DNA of 64,000 nucleotides from the NCBI GenBank assembly GCA_034440635.1, contig JAOTON010002101.1, positions 496,001 through 560,000 of the forward strand. Reading direction: 5' to 3'. A model generated the notes under the pieces. The model saw only the letters and a program-made list of their open reading frames with translations, was not told the DNA's origin and did not search any database. Source of the stretch: Lepas anatifera. Its lineage: Eukaryota > Arthropoda > Thecostraca > Lepadidae. This document shows, piece by piece, positions 11,701 through 60,559 of this stretch; the first letter of the stretch is position 1; the number at the start of each line of letters is the position of its first letter. The position numbers and the translations under genes are program-made.

Positions 11701-14700
11701 GTCACCTCCAATTGAGTACTGGGATGCAATCAGTCGGCCTTGACATCAGAGGTATAAAAAGACAAAGTCCCGCGCTGGCGCTTTGGCGCTATGGGTCCGA
11801 CTGGCGCTTTCCTGTCTGGAGAGTTACGTGTGAGAGTTATCTCAAACAGAAAATCATGTTTTTTATAATGTTTGCTTCGGCTTTGCAGCCGGACGTGTGC
11901 TGTGGAATGCAACGACAGACGTTAGTCCCATTCTGTTGTATCTACACTCACCGCGGATACATGAGCAGCTTCGGTACCCTCGGAACGGACCTATCGACTC
12001 ATGTAACCGAGTTTGCCTTCGAGTCTCCCAGTTGCATAAGTTGCAGCGGTCGCTACGTAAATCGAGCGTTCTGAAACTGTTCATGTGACCGGAGTTGTTG
12101 GTATGTATGTACGTCCCGTAGTTGACCACCTCTTCTCGTGCTGTTACAGACCAGGGCACCGTCTACAGGAAGGTGACAGTGGGAGCCGGTAACGTTCTAC
12201 GTCTGATGGGCGTGTTCCGGGACCTTAACACGTCGCCATCGACAACGCTCGCCATCAACTACGCGCAATGTGTCAACTACAAAAATGAGGTGAGAACATG
12301 ACAGGAGGCCGCGTTCCCATTTTGGGTTTTGCCTTTTATATAAGTCTTAGAATTACGATGAATATCTTCATAACGCATTATGTTATTCTAATGAAACATT
12401 CTGGGTTTGGGTTTTGAGGAATTATCGAAATTAGCGATGTGCTCTGAAACATAGCTTTATGACTTTCGTGACTTATGTATTATGCACATTGCTTAGTAAG
12501 ATCGAGACGGTGGTTAATATGAATGCTGCACTTTGATATTTTATATTTTATATAATGAACCTTTTCTACTCTGCTTTTCCCTTTATGTTCACACCCTGTG
12601 TTATATTGCAAAAAAACACAGACAAATAGAAAACATGATATGCAATTATGTTCCCGATGAACTCTTGAAAGAACATCTACAACAAATTTAAACATTTTCT
12701 GGTACAAAGAGTTCTACCAGGAACAGTTTTTCACTTCTTATTTTTATTTTTATTAGACAACCGACGTAGTTAAACACTAATTTGACTCTAAAAACAAACC
12801 ACCAATTTTTCAACTGAGGAAGGCATGAGTGATGACGAATTTTGGTTAACTCTGAGTCGACGGTTCGGTGATTGACCAATGGTAGCGGTCGGCACCGCGC
12901 CTGGATGGGTGGAGGTGGATGGATCGCCGTTTTTGCCTCGTGATTGCGAGATCGCCTCCAGCGGGCCCGGCCGACAATAGCCGATGCAGCCGCCTCCTCC
13001 CAGCTGGGACAAACAGCCCGGCCGCTGCGTGCTAGCTGCTTCTTTACCAGAGGTGTTTGTCTGGCGACCGTTGTAATCTCGACGTAGATACACAGCCGGC
13101 GACTATCGCGCCGTGTGGAAAGCTCTGTACAGTCAGTCTGACAACAAGCCGCCCGCCAGAGAACGGCCAGCTTGGCGGGTTATGTTCGCTTCAGGTGCGT
13201 TTTACGCCGTGGTGCAGCATAACACAGGGTCTGTAGCTAAGCTCACAACTAAATATTTGCGCCTTCTGGAATTGTTTTGGATTATAATTGCCGATTATCT
13301 TGATGGTCAAATGAGAGGCTTTAGGGACGAAATGAAAGATTCAAGGTGCTCCCAAGGGTAGACCTGAGTAGCAAATATAGCTTGTTTACTGTTTTCTAAA
13401 ATCCATTTAACGGATTATAAGTGTTAGGACTTCCCCTGGCTTCTCCTCGTAGCAATCCGAAAACATTTGGATTTCACTCTTATTCTGCGCACATCCACAG
13501 TTCACGAAATCCACCTCAGCTCTTGAGGCAAGACTACTAGACATCCCGGTCACCTCTGTACATCGCCGCTGCAGGCGAAACGCGTGACGTCAAACAGGTC
13601 CTTATAAGGAGTTATGGTGCGCCGTACCGCCCCACTGCAGGGATCTGGAGGGTATGCGTGTGCGTGCTATATCTTCAGAGCCCTGCTGAGCTGTGCGTAG
13701 TGTTGCGTGCGCTCTCCGGTGAGCAGACGCCCGTTTACACAGACAGGATGAGATATAAAACAGCCTGCAGTGTAGAAGAGAGGTGTACAGACAGGATTAC
13801 ACACATGAAGATAGTTCAAGCTTTGCAAATGCAGAACAGATGTTTTCAGATGTTCCCCTCATATATGCCCTCACGCATTTTTTTATATATTTTCCCACGA
13901 AGTTAATCATTGGTGTATGTACACACCTTGAAATTCCAACATAGTTTCTGGTAGTAAATAAAAAGAAGAATGTCGCAGTAGTGGTGCATTCGTGGCTTTG
14001 CGTACTGCGCTTCCGCGTCAAAGGCGGCGCGGTGGGATATAAGCGAGGCTGCGCTACACCGTTTGCTCAGGCTTTGGATCAATGCGGGCAGGCCAAACCA
14101 TGTTTTGGCTTAGTTGCTAAACCATGTCGTCCACACTCCATGCCCTGAACGCTAAATTCAATTAAAATCTTCTTCGTTCCAATAAAATTAATTCATCTCC
14201 TCTTTCCGTGATAGTATATGCCCATCATAGCCTCTGAATTGGGATCGGAATGAATTCAACATGTTTTTGTGCGTGCGTTCTAACATGGTAGGCATACTCT
14301 CCTCAGTGATGTTTAGTTGGCTTCTACCCCAACTTGATGATGTTGATGATGATGATGAATTTGCTTTCCCTCATGCTTCCCTACATTACCACCGACTTCT
14401 CCGCTTGTTCGCAGGTGCTGTTTCTGCCTTTCTCGGCCGAGGGCCGCTTCTATGCGGCAGCTACGCGTCCCACAGCATCGAGAGACCACGTGTTTCTCAT
14501 GTCCCAGCTGCTGCGACAGCAAAGGCCGCCCCTCAACGTGAAGCTGGTGTGTGGCTTCATGCCACGCATGCCCTGCCATTTCACTGGTGCGTAACCGGCC
14601 AACTTGCCACAACTCACGGTCACGCTCCGGCTCGTGACTTTGCGTTATGAGCCGTCGTGAGTTCGGCGGTGTCAGTGTCCTGTCTGAGAAAACGGCTGAG

Positions 14701-15986
14701 CCGATGCGGAATGCGTTCATAGCTGGCGATATCCGCTCACATTCTTGATCGATCTGACAGCTGGTCCAGATAGAAATATTGTTTGAACGTTTTATTCTGG
14801 GCTTATAAATTTGAGTGTGCCACGGATTGCACGTCCACATGGACCTGAAAACCGTTTTGAAGGATGTGATATGAAAATGTTGGTGCTTTTGGATCTGAAG
14901 ATGGATTTTTATTTCAAATTTCTTACCGATAATTGCATTTTTTCGGATAGGGATTGGATTGGGAGTGGACAGCAATGACGTTAAAACAAATCGGCATGGA
15001 TTTGCCGTGTTAATCTCGATTATGCACCGCATTGGATCAGTGTTTTCTCCACCACAACCTACTCAAACACGAAGCAAGTGACCGTGACCAATGTATGTAC
15101 CATCATGTATATTGGCTCAGGTGGTGTCCACGCGACCGTTAGATCTTGATGATTTCCCTGTGTCGGCCAGGTCTACTCCGGCTGGAGGAAGTTCGGCCCG
15201 AGCGGCTGGTACTAGGCTGTACCACGGAGCAGGACGGCCCCGGTACCCTGTTCGAGCTCAACGCCGACTCCAGCATGCACGTACAGCCGATAGTGCAGCC
15301 TCAGGACCGTCACAGCTCGCCGGCCTTCACCAAAGCTCTGGTCATGTGCGAGCGGCATGGCGAGATGTGGCGACACCAGATGAAGGTGTCGCACGATGTG
15401 TTTGATGACGTCACGGCCAGCGTGACGCCCGGAGGCGGTACAGGAGCCGGCGGCAGGCTGAGGAAGACGCCCAGTCTCAGCGATCGGTTCGGACGCTCCC
15501 TGGTGATATCACCGCAGGCAACGGCGCCGGCTCAGATCCAGGTGTCCTCCTCGTCCCCCCCAGCTCGGAAAGCCGCCCACGCCCAAACCTACCCGCAACA
15601 CCAAACTCAGCAAATCGAAGAGTTTGGACACCGATCGCCGGCCGGCACGAAGCTTGAGGCAGACTGTGTCACGCTTCTTCCTGAGCCGCGGCAATCGTAG
15701 TGGCAACCGTGACGTCACCACTTCATTTGTGTTCACTCGACCGGCTGATGTCTCGCAGCAGTACGGTCGGGTGGCCGACGACATTTCGCCCTCCACATCG
15801 CCCACGGCCGGGCCAGGCGAGAACCTGTACGCCGAGATATCCGAGAAAGTGGAGCGGGACATGACGACGGTGGCGCCAGTCGGTGGCGGCGGCGTCGGAG
15901 GGGACTACACCCTGCGATTGGGTAGCGATGGCCATTCTTCTAACCCCTCCTCCCCGGGCGACACCCTGGAACATTCCAACTGCTGA
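8582..15986 (+). CDS. GAREM/THEMIS-type CABIT-domain adaptor, 3' part (4 exons, gene-level entry)
   Basis: Exons are 8582-8714, 12150-12289, 14415-14586 and 15171-15986, all bounded by AG and GT. Exons 2-4 join in phase. The predicted protein aligns by eye with remembered GAREM1: Y.TSIEEVA (GAREM FNSVEEVA), AYVMTDN (VYVMED), GAGNVLRLMG (CTGDELTLMG), LPFSAEGRF (LPFQCKGRF), then a second CABIT half with a strand-rich block and an EMWRHQMKVSHDVFDDV helix. GAREM proteins couple receptor tyrosine kinases to Grb2 and ERK signalling through Pro-rich and Tyr motifs; here a Pro-rich stretch and a YAEI motif sit in the tail. The GAREM C-terminal SAM domain is not seen. Two apparent +1 frameshifts break the frame. 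The N-terminus is missing. THEMIS-like or another CABIT protein is the alternative. Confidence 0.75.
8715..12149 (+). other. CABIT gene intron
   Basis: An intron of 3435 bp with GTGAGT donor and CTGTTACAG acceptor. It contains the 11-bp minisatellite at 10375-10440. Open frames inside it show no conserved protein. Confidence 0.7.
10375..10440. repeat. 11-bp minisatellite GTGGGGCCGAT
   Basis: Four perfect units of GTGGGGCCGAT (10375-10418) are followed by two degenerate ones ending in GATTGAT. It lies in the first CABIT intron. The open frame across it at 10262-10492 is probably fortuitous. Confidence 0.9.
12150..12289 (+). CDS. CABIT gene exon 2 seen (end of CABIT 1)
   Basis: The acceptor is GTTACAG and the donor GAG/GTGAGA. 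Two bases complete the split codon, then QGTVYRKVTVGAGNVLRLMG and AINYAQCVNYKNE follow, ending in phase 0. The GAGNVLRLMG block corresponds to the GAREM strand CTGDELTLMG, and the C.NY.NE block to GAREM CMNHRTNE. No stop lies in this frame, while the other two frames have no family match. Confidence 0.8.
12290..14414 (+). other. CABIT gene intron
   Basis: An intron of 2125 bp. The open frame at 13113-13361 and the minus-strand frames at 12480-13093 show no recognised motif. One TGACGTCA element lies at 13585-13592. Confidence 0.65.
14415..14586 (+). CDS. CABIT gene exon 3 seen (start of CABIT 2)
   Basis: The acceptor is TTCGCAG and the donor ACTG/GTGCGT. It starts in phase 0 as VLFLPFSAEGRF, which matches GAREM SLPFQCKGRF, continues through LLRQQRPPLNVKLV (GAREM EKTRLPVNVTV) and ends PRMPCHFTG with one base carried over. 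The minus-strand 239-residue open frame across this exon is a shadow. Confidence 0.8.
14587..15170 (+). other. CABIT gene intron
   Basis: A 584-bp intron between the GTGCGT donor and GTCGGCCAG acceptor. Nothing else was recognised inside it. Confidence 0.65.
15171..15986 (+). CDS. CABIT gene last exon (end of CABIT 2, Pro/Tyr tail), frameshifted
   Basis: Two bases finish a Gly codon, then LLRLEEVRPERLVLGCTTEQ follows, matching the late CABIT 2 pattern of GAREM (REGHRYKFVNIQTKTVVVCC). ALVMCERHGEMW and HDVFDDV match the GAREM helix around LVHHWLGICQEQF. After a Ser/Gly-rich linker this frame would stop at 15698-15700. From the C7 run at 15555-15561 onward the next frame is open to TGA at 15984-15986 and carries KPPTPKPTRN, basic RSLRQTVSRFFLSR and GENLYAEISEKVE, which look like genuine adaptor-tail motifs. 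Reading six C's instead of seven joins the two frames. Confidence 0.7.
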
Positions 15987-16905
15987 TGAACGCGTGTGTG
16001 TGATCCTGCAGAGGTAAATAGTGTGAAAGGGCGGGGACTGAATCCGCGGCGTGTTGGTCGCGGTCTGAGTTGTGAAGCCGAACCTAACGACAGTGTTCAC
16101 GGCCATCGAGCGCCGAGTGATAACCGATCAACCAGAATCAGATCATAGACATGTCCGAATGGCGGTTTGTGTCATGTCAACGTCATCGGGCCATTTTGTA
16201 TTGAAATGCACTCATCGCGCGGCTGGATACTTTTTGTGGGACTCGGGTGCAACGCCCCCGATGACATATCCGTTGCAGTCTGACAACTGCCAACGACATG
16301 AGACGTGTGGGCCATTCGTTTTCGACCGTGTATGCATGTCTACACAGTTGTCTCGACACCACGCGGTGACCACATCGGACGGTTGGCTGCGTTCAGGGGT
16401 GCGGAAAATCTCAGCTTATGCGCGTCAGTGAGCGATTTCTGGGAACTCCCACAGTAAGCTATTATTCTGGCGTTAGAGTTATTGTTTCATGGCTTCAGCT
16501 GCGTGATGCACGCTAAGCCATGCGGTGCAGTGGACCTATACATAGCTGCGTTATGAGGTCACATTTACGATGTTCGGGGAGGGTTTGTAGCAAAGTTTTG
16601 AGCTTTTGAGAGCAACAAATTACCGACGAGCCCCATTTGGCATGATAATATATTGCTTGGGATAAAAACTCGCTCACGATGTTGCTGTGAATTATGTGGT
16701 CGACATCCATTACATCTTAATTCCGACTGGAGCACTTTAAAATCCGCCCCTTCTTGGTTTTCTTCAGAATTTTTAGCTCACCAAAGGTATCTCATTGGCG
16801 TCACGCGTAAATACGCGACACGCAGCTCTATCTCACGTGGTCAGTCTTTCGTTCAAAACCGCAGCTGTGTTCAATATGTAGTAGAAACTGTAATCCCAGC
16901 AATTA

Positions 16906-16911
16906 ATTAAA
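16906..16911 (+). terminator. Possible poly(A) signal ATTAAA for the CABIT gene
   Basis: I saw no AATAAA in the 1.7 kb after the stop. ATTAAA, the commonest variant, occurs here about 920 bp downstream in an AT-rich stretch. The assignment is weak. Confidence 0.2.
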
Positions 16912-18388
16912 ACTTAATATCATATCCAAACCCCGCGCGGAGACTGTAGATAATTCAACGTAAATGATACACCGTAGTAAAGGACTAAAATCAGCAACAG
17001 ATAAGTAATATTGGAATATTTCCATCTGTGATATATTTTATATGTTTGTTTGAAAGAGTCTAATCTGCGAGAAAATGAGCATTGGACTGAACGTTAAGAT
17101 ACTGATCTGTATCGCTATCTGTGTTATGCTCACGTTCTGCATGTTCTGTATTTTACATAATACAAAATACACATAAAACGTCTGTACATTTACCGTCATC
17201 ACACAAACCCTCCACATCTGGAGGCAGGCAACTGCGGATGGTTTGCTACACTTGCCTGAGAGCGCTCGGCTCTTCGCATTTATTGTCCAACAAACTACTT
17301 AGACGCCAAGTTCATATGCAAACTACTAAGACGCAAGACAGGGCCGAAGTGATCAAACCACCAGAGTGATAACACATGTCCTTGCTCTGAATATTTCAGT
17401 CGTGTTCAAGCCATGGGCGTCTAACAAAACCTATCGACAGGAAGCAGCCCTCCTCACACCTAAGCGTAGCAAAAGTATAAAACGCGCTGGCAGTATGTCA
17501 TCAACAATGGCAGTGTCATCTTCACACGATTGCCCTCACAATTCGACTAAAAAACCTATCGCGTACACACATACATAGGCGATTTGTCTAATCAAAGCGA
17601 CACATTACGGTATGGTTGCTTCGTAACAATGATACATACAAACGCACAATACAATACTGGTATTCATCGTTTTAACTGGAGGAAACTGACGCAGCATATT
17701 TTTCTACGGAAGATAGCGTATGCATAGAATCACTTCCAAGCGCGGAAAATGTACAACACGAATCTTCGACCCTATTTGGCGACAAAAGGAAGCTTGCAAC
17801 TAAGCCAGGTCTTCCCATCTGAGTATTCGGGTGTAAATACTTCAACGCGTGCCACGTGTGAAGTTCACCAGTTATCGGACAAAAGCAACAGACAGCAATA
17901 CATATTTCATGTCTCCATGGGTGGAAATCCGGGGGGTTGGGGGCGGGGTCAGGACCCCCTGGATTTTGGGTCTTCCATGGCTTTGTATAGGGCATGTATG
18001 GCCCTATTGGCGTTAACCCACCCAGGACCCCCCTGGATCGAGAAGAGATTTCCAGTCATGCACGTCTCGCCTTTCCGGAGAACGAAGCATGTGGCACAAG
18101 CTAAAACAGTATTTGATGACAAGTTATCTTTACCGGAGAGATTTATCTGTGACGGCAATGTCGTTGCAGTCGTCATGCCAATTTACAGAGCAAACTGGTT
18201 TCTGCTCCAGCAACGACCACGGGGCCTATTTCTCTCACACATCAGAGTCTTCGGAGAGGAACCTTGCGACTGGTACTCAGGGCCTAAATGGCACTGCGCA
18301 AGTATACTAGCAGTCACACGCCAAATACTGACTGTCGCCGAGAATTAGCCCCTATCAATCCGCTTCCATTCTGCTACGATACCTCGTT

Positions 18389-18394
18389 TTTATT
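18389..18394 (-). terminator. Possible poly(A) signal AATAAA for the FReD gene
   Basis: Forward TTTATT gives AATAAA on the minus strand about 575 bp after the FReD stop. It is the first canonical signal I find downstream of that stop, so a 3' UTR of about 0.6 kb is plausible. Confidence 0.35.
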
Positions 18395-18969
18395 TTCCAG
18401 CGGGGAAGAGTATAACATTAATACGTAGTTTAACGTGAAACCTGCCTTCCCAAGATGCTCAAACCACTCGGAGAAAGCAGATTCCCTAGTACACCCCGAA
18501 AACAACGTAAAACTGCAGGATGCATAGTATCACATATATAGTGAAAAGGATTCATGCTTATTTTTGGCGGATGGAAACAAGCATACTGACAAGGATGACA
18601 AAAAGATAATTTTCTATGTTCATATATCACAACTAATACTCCGTCACACTCAGTGCCTTCCACCGCTTTAGAGGGCGTCACTTAGCTACAAGCGCGACAA
18701 TATCAACTACCACGCACTAACACGCGAGAAGTTGGTTTTTCAGAATGCCACAGTTGCACCATCTCTTTCCTGACTGAAGTTCACTCACGAACCAAATCTT
18801 CTTACTGCGCTTCTCCAATATTGAGAATTACTAGAGTTCCAGTCTAGCCTTGCCGTTAGCTGACTTGAAGCAGCTGCATGGAACTAGAAGAGGAAATTTA
18901 AAGAAACAGTGCGCCCATAACCATGGATAGTACTGGACAGTCGCTGCCAGTGAATGACTGCATGTGTTC

Positions 18970-55721
<36,752 letters not shown>

Positions 55722-55878
55722 CTGTGACAGCAGACAGAAAGGCCACGTTAAATCCAATTAACCCAGCATGTGTCGTTTATGTGACAGCAAGGAAGTGATG
55801 TAATGCCGTGAAATGCGGCCGAACAGGAGCTGGTGACCAATGCTCTGTCCTGAACAAACCGTAACATACATACATACA

Positions 55879-55881
<3 letters not shown>

Positions 55882-55943
<62 letters not shown>
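55882..55943. repeat. (TA)n microsatellite
   Basis: About 62 bases of TA preceded by CATA repeats, about 160 nt upstream of the acceptor of the FReD exon at 55628-55721. Confidence 0.95.
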
Positions 55944-55945
<2 letters not shown>

Positions 55946-55951
55946 TATATA

Positions 55952-57002
55952 CCATTTTTCAGGTTTCAAAACACTCTTTTCTATAAAGGCCACCCCACTC
56001 CGTCCACTGGTCGGGTCATTATATTAACTCAATCTGAGCTGGCTTGAGACCTGGCTGACCTTCCCTCAATCGAAGCTTCTTGAGTCATTTAATGACAATT
56101 AAACTCCCGATTGGAGTTCCCTTCTTAGTGAGCTTTGTCCGTAGTAACAATACGCTCAACGATTCTGCCCGCGCTGCTCATTCGCAGTGGAAGGAAATAA
56201 GAAATGTTGCACGTACAGGCAATTTCAAGCGGCTTATTAATCTATATTCCAGTGAGGCTCCATGTTACTTTTATTTTCGTTTTTTATTTAGTTTATTTCA
56301 TCTCTCCTCAAACACATTCAGCATTCAACATATGCGATCGGAGCAACAGACCCATAAGGATTTTAAATTGTGGTGCCTATCGTTCGGTTTAAGTTATAGG
56401 ACATCGTTCCACCACGAACCAAAACGGGCTCCCATTCGCGACATGTCACACAGTACTTTGGACAAGTTATAAACCAAAATAATCAGCGCCTGTCACATTC
56501 ACATCAATTGGTTACCTAATGCCTTCCGTCTACAAATCCACCTCGAACACCTCTCTTATTCAGTTCAGAAATTGAAAGGCATACAGATGGCCGCATGAAC
56601 ATGCTGGACTGTGAGATGGGATATTGGAAAATGTATGCGTTACACTGGGTTAGTCCCATTTTAAGCCTTCAGTGAAAAACGTTTTTAAATTGTGTGACCA
56701 AAAATAATAATCAGGGGTTTTGTAACACCAAACCTTTCAGTGATAATGCATTAGGACCGAATTGTGTTCTGAATGTTCCTTTTGCTTCCCGGTAGATCGT
56801 TCCAGCTTTTTACTGTGACTTGAAAAAAAATTATCTTTGAAAGCAGGAGGTTCTTGACTTTGGCATAGCCAATGCTCTTGCATTCCGTTATAGTCTGGTC
56901 GTTCGGTAGGTAAATTATGGTCGGAATACAATATCGTATAGAAAACTATGAGTTTGTCAATATGTATACGCACTTTTAATGTCTCCAGTCTTGACTCAGT
57001 CC
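55952..57002. other. No gene recognised
   Basis: Presumed intron of the FReD gene. Open frames at 56080-56472 and 56737-56973 have no recognisable motif. Confidence 0.4.
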
Positions 57003-57690
57003 TTAGGTTTCCTGATAGGGTTCTAAACAGTGCTCCAATATTAGCCTAGCTGCCCTGTTTTGCAACCTTTCAAGCCAAATTGAGTCGGATAGGGTGATAT
57101 GGTCGTCATATACGTCATCTGCATAATAGAGCAAAGGTCGGATGTACATTTTGTACAATTTAGCTGGAATGTGGTCGAGGAAATGCCGTGCAATAGAATA
57201 AATTGGGCTCAGTGATTGGAGCACCTTTCAAGTATAGAATTCAAATTTTCCTGAAACCTAAGGTCAGTTGAAAACTTCAATCCTGGTTGCTTGTGAGTTT
57301 GGCTGCTGGGCATTTCTCTCCGTGAAATTTTCAACTCTAAATATATTTTGGTGACTTATTTGTAACACCATGTTGTATCGCTTTAGAGGCATTGAATATA
57401 ATTCCCCAATCAACCCCAAACCTGCTTATCGTATCTAGGTCGTTCTGGATGGCTGCTTGGGCAGTTAGTGATCCCTGCGCATGGGATGAAAAAATGTTAC
57501 GTCATCAGCGAAGAACAAAATTGCATTATCAGTCATCTCTGTCAGATCATTAAGGTAGATTAGTGCCAATAAGGGCCCATGGACAAAGCACTGTGGGTAT
57601 TCGGTCCTCAGGGGCAAATGGTTGAGAGAATTTGTTTCTTATTGTTGCTCTCTGGTGTCGTTTATCTTAGTAAGATTCAGACATTTTCAA
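57003..57690 (-). pseudogene. Decayed LINE reverse transcriptase fragment
   Basis: On the minus strand, in broken frames, it reads HGPLLALIYLNDL, then LFFADDVT (the catalytic F/YADD block), NDLDTISRFG with FNASK, and after stops LYKMYIRPLLYYADD and RLQNRAARLILE, the thumb-region block typical of CR1/Jockey-type LINEs. Several stops and shifts show it is dead. The upstream endonuclease part was not recognised. Confidence 0.8.
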
Positions 57691-58100
57691 AAGAGTACCA
57701 TTAATTTGGGATTTCTCCTTGCATTTGAAGAATAGACCAGCGTGCCAAATAGTCTTGAGCTATTTTGAAATATCGAAATATACTGCGGTTAAGTCTTCAT
57801 TATAATTTAAAGATTCATACACTTTATGCATGAGGTAATAAATCGGGTAAATCGGGTAGGGTACGGGGGTTAATAGGGTAAGAATAGGGTAAATAATAGA
57901 GTCAATAGTGTTTCCCCTATGTACATCTCATATAGAGGAAGCTCAATTTAATATCATGTCTCCCTCGGTCCAAACCATTACTTGCGACAGAGACTAATGA
58001 GCTACAACGAACGAAACCCAACTCCCATCACGAAACTACACCAAGTTCAAGTAATCTGATACACTATTCGGCCACAGAAGCCGCAGAGTCCTAAAGTATG

Positions 58101-58280
58101 CGGGGGTCGGTTGGCTTAGCGGCTTCATTGCCTGCATGCAGACTGGGATCGCATGGATAAGTGCGGGTTCGATTCCCACGGCGGGTAATCGCTGTCTGTG
58201 TCCTATCTGGCCAGGTGGAAGGGTTCCTTAAAAACCCCGACTCCAATACTCAATGCAACTTGGCATGTGCACCCGTTGAT
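58101..58280 (+). mobile_element. tRNA-derived SINE
   Basis: The A box is TGGCTTAGCGG at 58112-58122 and the B box GGTTCGATTCC at 58166-58176, followed by CACGGCGGGTAATCGC and GTGTCCTATCTGGCCAGGTGG. This is the same family as the minus-strand copy at 1676-1894, with the same box spacing. Confidence 0.75.
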
Positions 58281-58688
58281 AGAAACCCCCTCCCCCAAAA
58301 GAAACAAAACCAAAAATGTTCAAGTGTCTGTATAAGCTGAAGAAAATAAACGAAAATCGGACGGGGAAAATAAGTTCAGTCAAGTAGTAAGTAATACAAC
58401 AAAAACAAATAGTTTCGGAGCTCCGCTTCCAGCTACCAGACGGTCGAGGAGCTCCGTGATTATAGTTTGCAAACATTGGGAACATCTAAGTTTATGACCA
58501 TAGATAGCCAATGCATGACCTAGCAGATGCATGACCTACCCTGACATAGCAGAGCCGGTGTTACTAAAAACAACGGCACTTTCCTTATTTGTTTTGTCTG
58601 GTTGTACCAGCATGGATAATTCACAAAATAGACAAACTTAAAAATATTAACTAAGTATGCGGAGAACAGTTGGCAGCAGCATTGTTAT

Positions 58689-58950
58689 TATGAGCTCAGT
58701 GGTGTTGAAATTGATTATCTGCCAAATTATTATTTTTATTTTAGATCTAAATTACACTAAAGAATAGATCAGTAATAATCGGAGCTTTCGACTTCAAGTC
58801 ATCTTCAGCAATTGATTGCTGATTGCTGAAGATGACTTGAGTCGAAAGCTCCGATTATTACTGTATCTATTCTTTTAGTGTGAATTTAGATCTAAAATAA
58901 AAATAATAATTTGGCAGATAATGGTCAATTTCAACACCACTGAGCTCATA
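58689..58950. mobile_element. Near-perfect 262-bp palindrome (foldback element)
   Basis: Arms at about 58689-58812 and 58822-58950 are inverted copies (TATGAGCTCAGTGGTGTTGA outer; TCTTCAGCAAT inner) with a loop of about 9 bases and few mismatches. The 15-mer AAACTTAAAAATATT occurs at 58634-58648 and 58952-58966, so the palindrome plus about 40 bp lies between direct repeats. No coding capacity. Confidence 0.85.
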
Positions 58951-58969
58951 AAAACTTAAAAATATTGTC

Positions 58970-60559
58970 GGAATTTACCTTCAGGGGATCAACAAACCGA
59001 ATGCCACTTTTGACACGAATGGTTGATTTGCTGGCGAATGCCACTAAGGCTCTATCCCTTCGTTGGAATCTGGGAACGACTGGCATCATTTTTTCGGAAG
59101 CTGGCCTACGAATTAGGTTTTACACTTTTTCGGTTTCCCCAAGCGTTAAAACCTTCGGGGAAAATATTTCCAAGAAAAAATTGCGGACAGTAAATATACT
59201 CTATGCTATACGCCGAACCATCGTACATGTACGTATATTCTGCATTGCCATTTGGACCTAATGTTTCTCAAGATATCGGATAAACAAAAATTATAAACAC
59301 TATGATGCCATACTATGATACCGTGCCCACCCTTTCACGTACATTGTCGGTGGGTTGGCTCCTACAGATCGAATCATTACAAACGGCCAGTAAACTAAAA
59401 TTTGTCAAAGTTAAAGGGTTGTATCGCCGCTGTGTTGTTTCGTCTTCGAATCTTTTCAGAGGCCCGTGATCTTTTAAGGAATAGTGAAAACCAAAAGACC
59501 TTGGCTGTTTTTAAGCAACTACTTTGAAACCTTGTATCCTGGTTGGAAATAAAACAGCGCCTGTTTTGACGAGTTCAAAAACTAATTCACTTCAAAGAGG
59601 ACCGATAACTACTGAGATAGCTACCCCAGTGTGGGCAGAATGGGATTTAGTTTGCCATTACTTCTTCGAAGAGGAGGCATAAAGCTCTCACGTACCCACT
59701 GCCGCCGTTCCTTAGTAATCACTGAACTCATTTCACGGGTCATTTCGTAACTAGAGCCTGACTCTCAACACTAACATCTCCCCCGGGAATAAAAGGCAGG
59801 CAAGGAATGCCCAGGACTATCCCAACGCTATGCGCCATCGAAAGGAGGTCTCCGTATACTGAGCCTATAGGCTTGTAGAGAAATATATACAATTTTCGTA
59901 TAATCATGTTATCCGTCTGTAACATTTTTGAAAGAGAGTTATCACGCATAAAGACTGCCAGGAAAACGTTTGAATAACTAGAGACCTTGCTACCTGTTGG
60001 CTATATAGGCTGGAGGCAAATCTATGGCTGCTGTGGTCACGTGGCGTTCGACACAGCGCACGACGCAAGGCGACTTGAAATTGAAATGACCATAAAATAT
60101 TCGCTTAACTGGCTAAGAGGGTTCAAAACAAAAGCCAGGTCTACAGGGAGCGCTGACCAGCCACCCAAATGAAAATGGAATGCAGCAAAAGCCACAACAT
60201 CAGTAAGGATGACACGAATTTATCGGAGTGTGTCGCCGAAATGAAGTAAAAGGAGAGTGCTTTTGATCTCTTCGCCCACTGGGAGAGCGTTTAAGACGGC
60301 AGTTACCACTTTGCCAGAAACATGAGGCCAGAGTAGGAAGACCTATAGCGAAGCAAAACTACAGCTCTAATCTGTTTCGGACAAGGAGGAAAACCATGTT
60401 CCGATCCGTGTATTTGCCACAACAGGCCAGCCCAGGCGTCGCATGGTCGCCACCTGCCTACCTGGACTGTCCCTTTTCTTAGGACCTTGCTATCTGCGGG
60501 AACATTCACGGATCTAATTTCGCAACATCCAGGCGACGACACCCATAAAACGTTTCTAA
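58970..60559. other. No gene recognised
   Basis: AT-leaning sequence with short unrelated open frames (58965-59261, 59740-59949, 60303-60578). No motif or signal peptide was recognised. Confidence 0.4.

Larger units (their letters stand above)
15987..18969. other. Intergenic region between convergent genes (both 3' ends)
   Basis: It lies between the stop of the plus-strand CABIT gene and the stop of the minus-strand FReD gene, so it should hold both 3' UTRs. The open frames at 16072-16431 and 17749-18348 (199 codons) have no recognisable motif. The latter crosses a G/C-run repeat at 17914-18050 that resembles the short GGCGGATCC-type elements found elsewhere in the window. Confidence 0.5.

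Noticed and set aside
14313..15032. 239-codon minus-strand open frame
   Set aside because: It overlaps the CABIT exon at 14415-14586, whose plus-strand product matches the GAREM pattern; the minus frame has no motif.
17749..18348. 199-codon plus-strand open frame
   Set aside because: It crosses a G/C-run repeat and has no recognisable domain or splice context; probably chance in the intergenic region.
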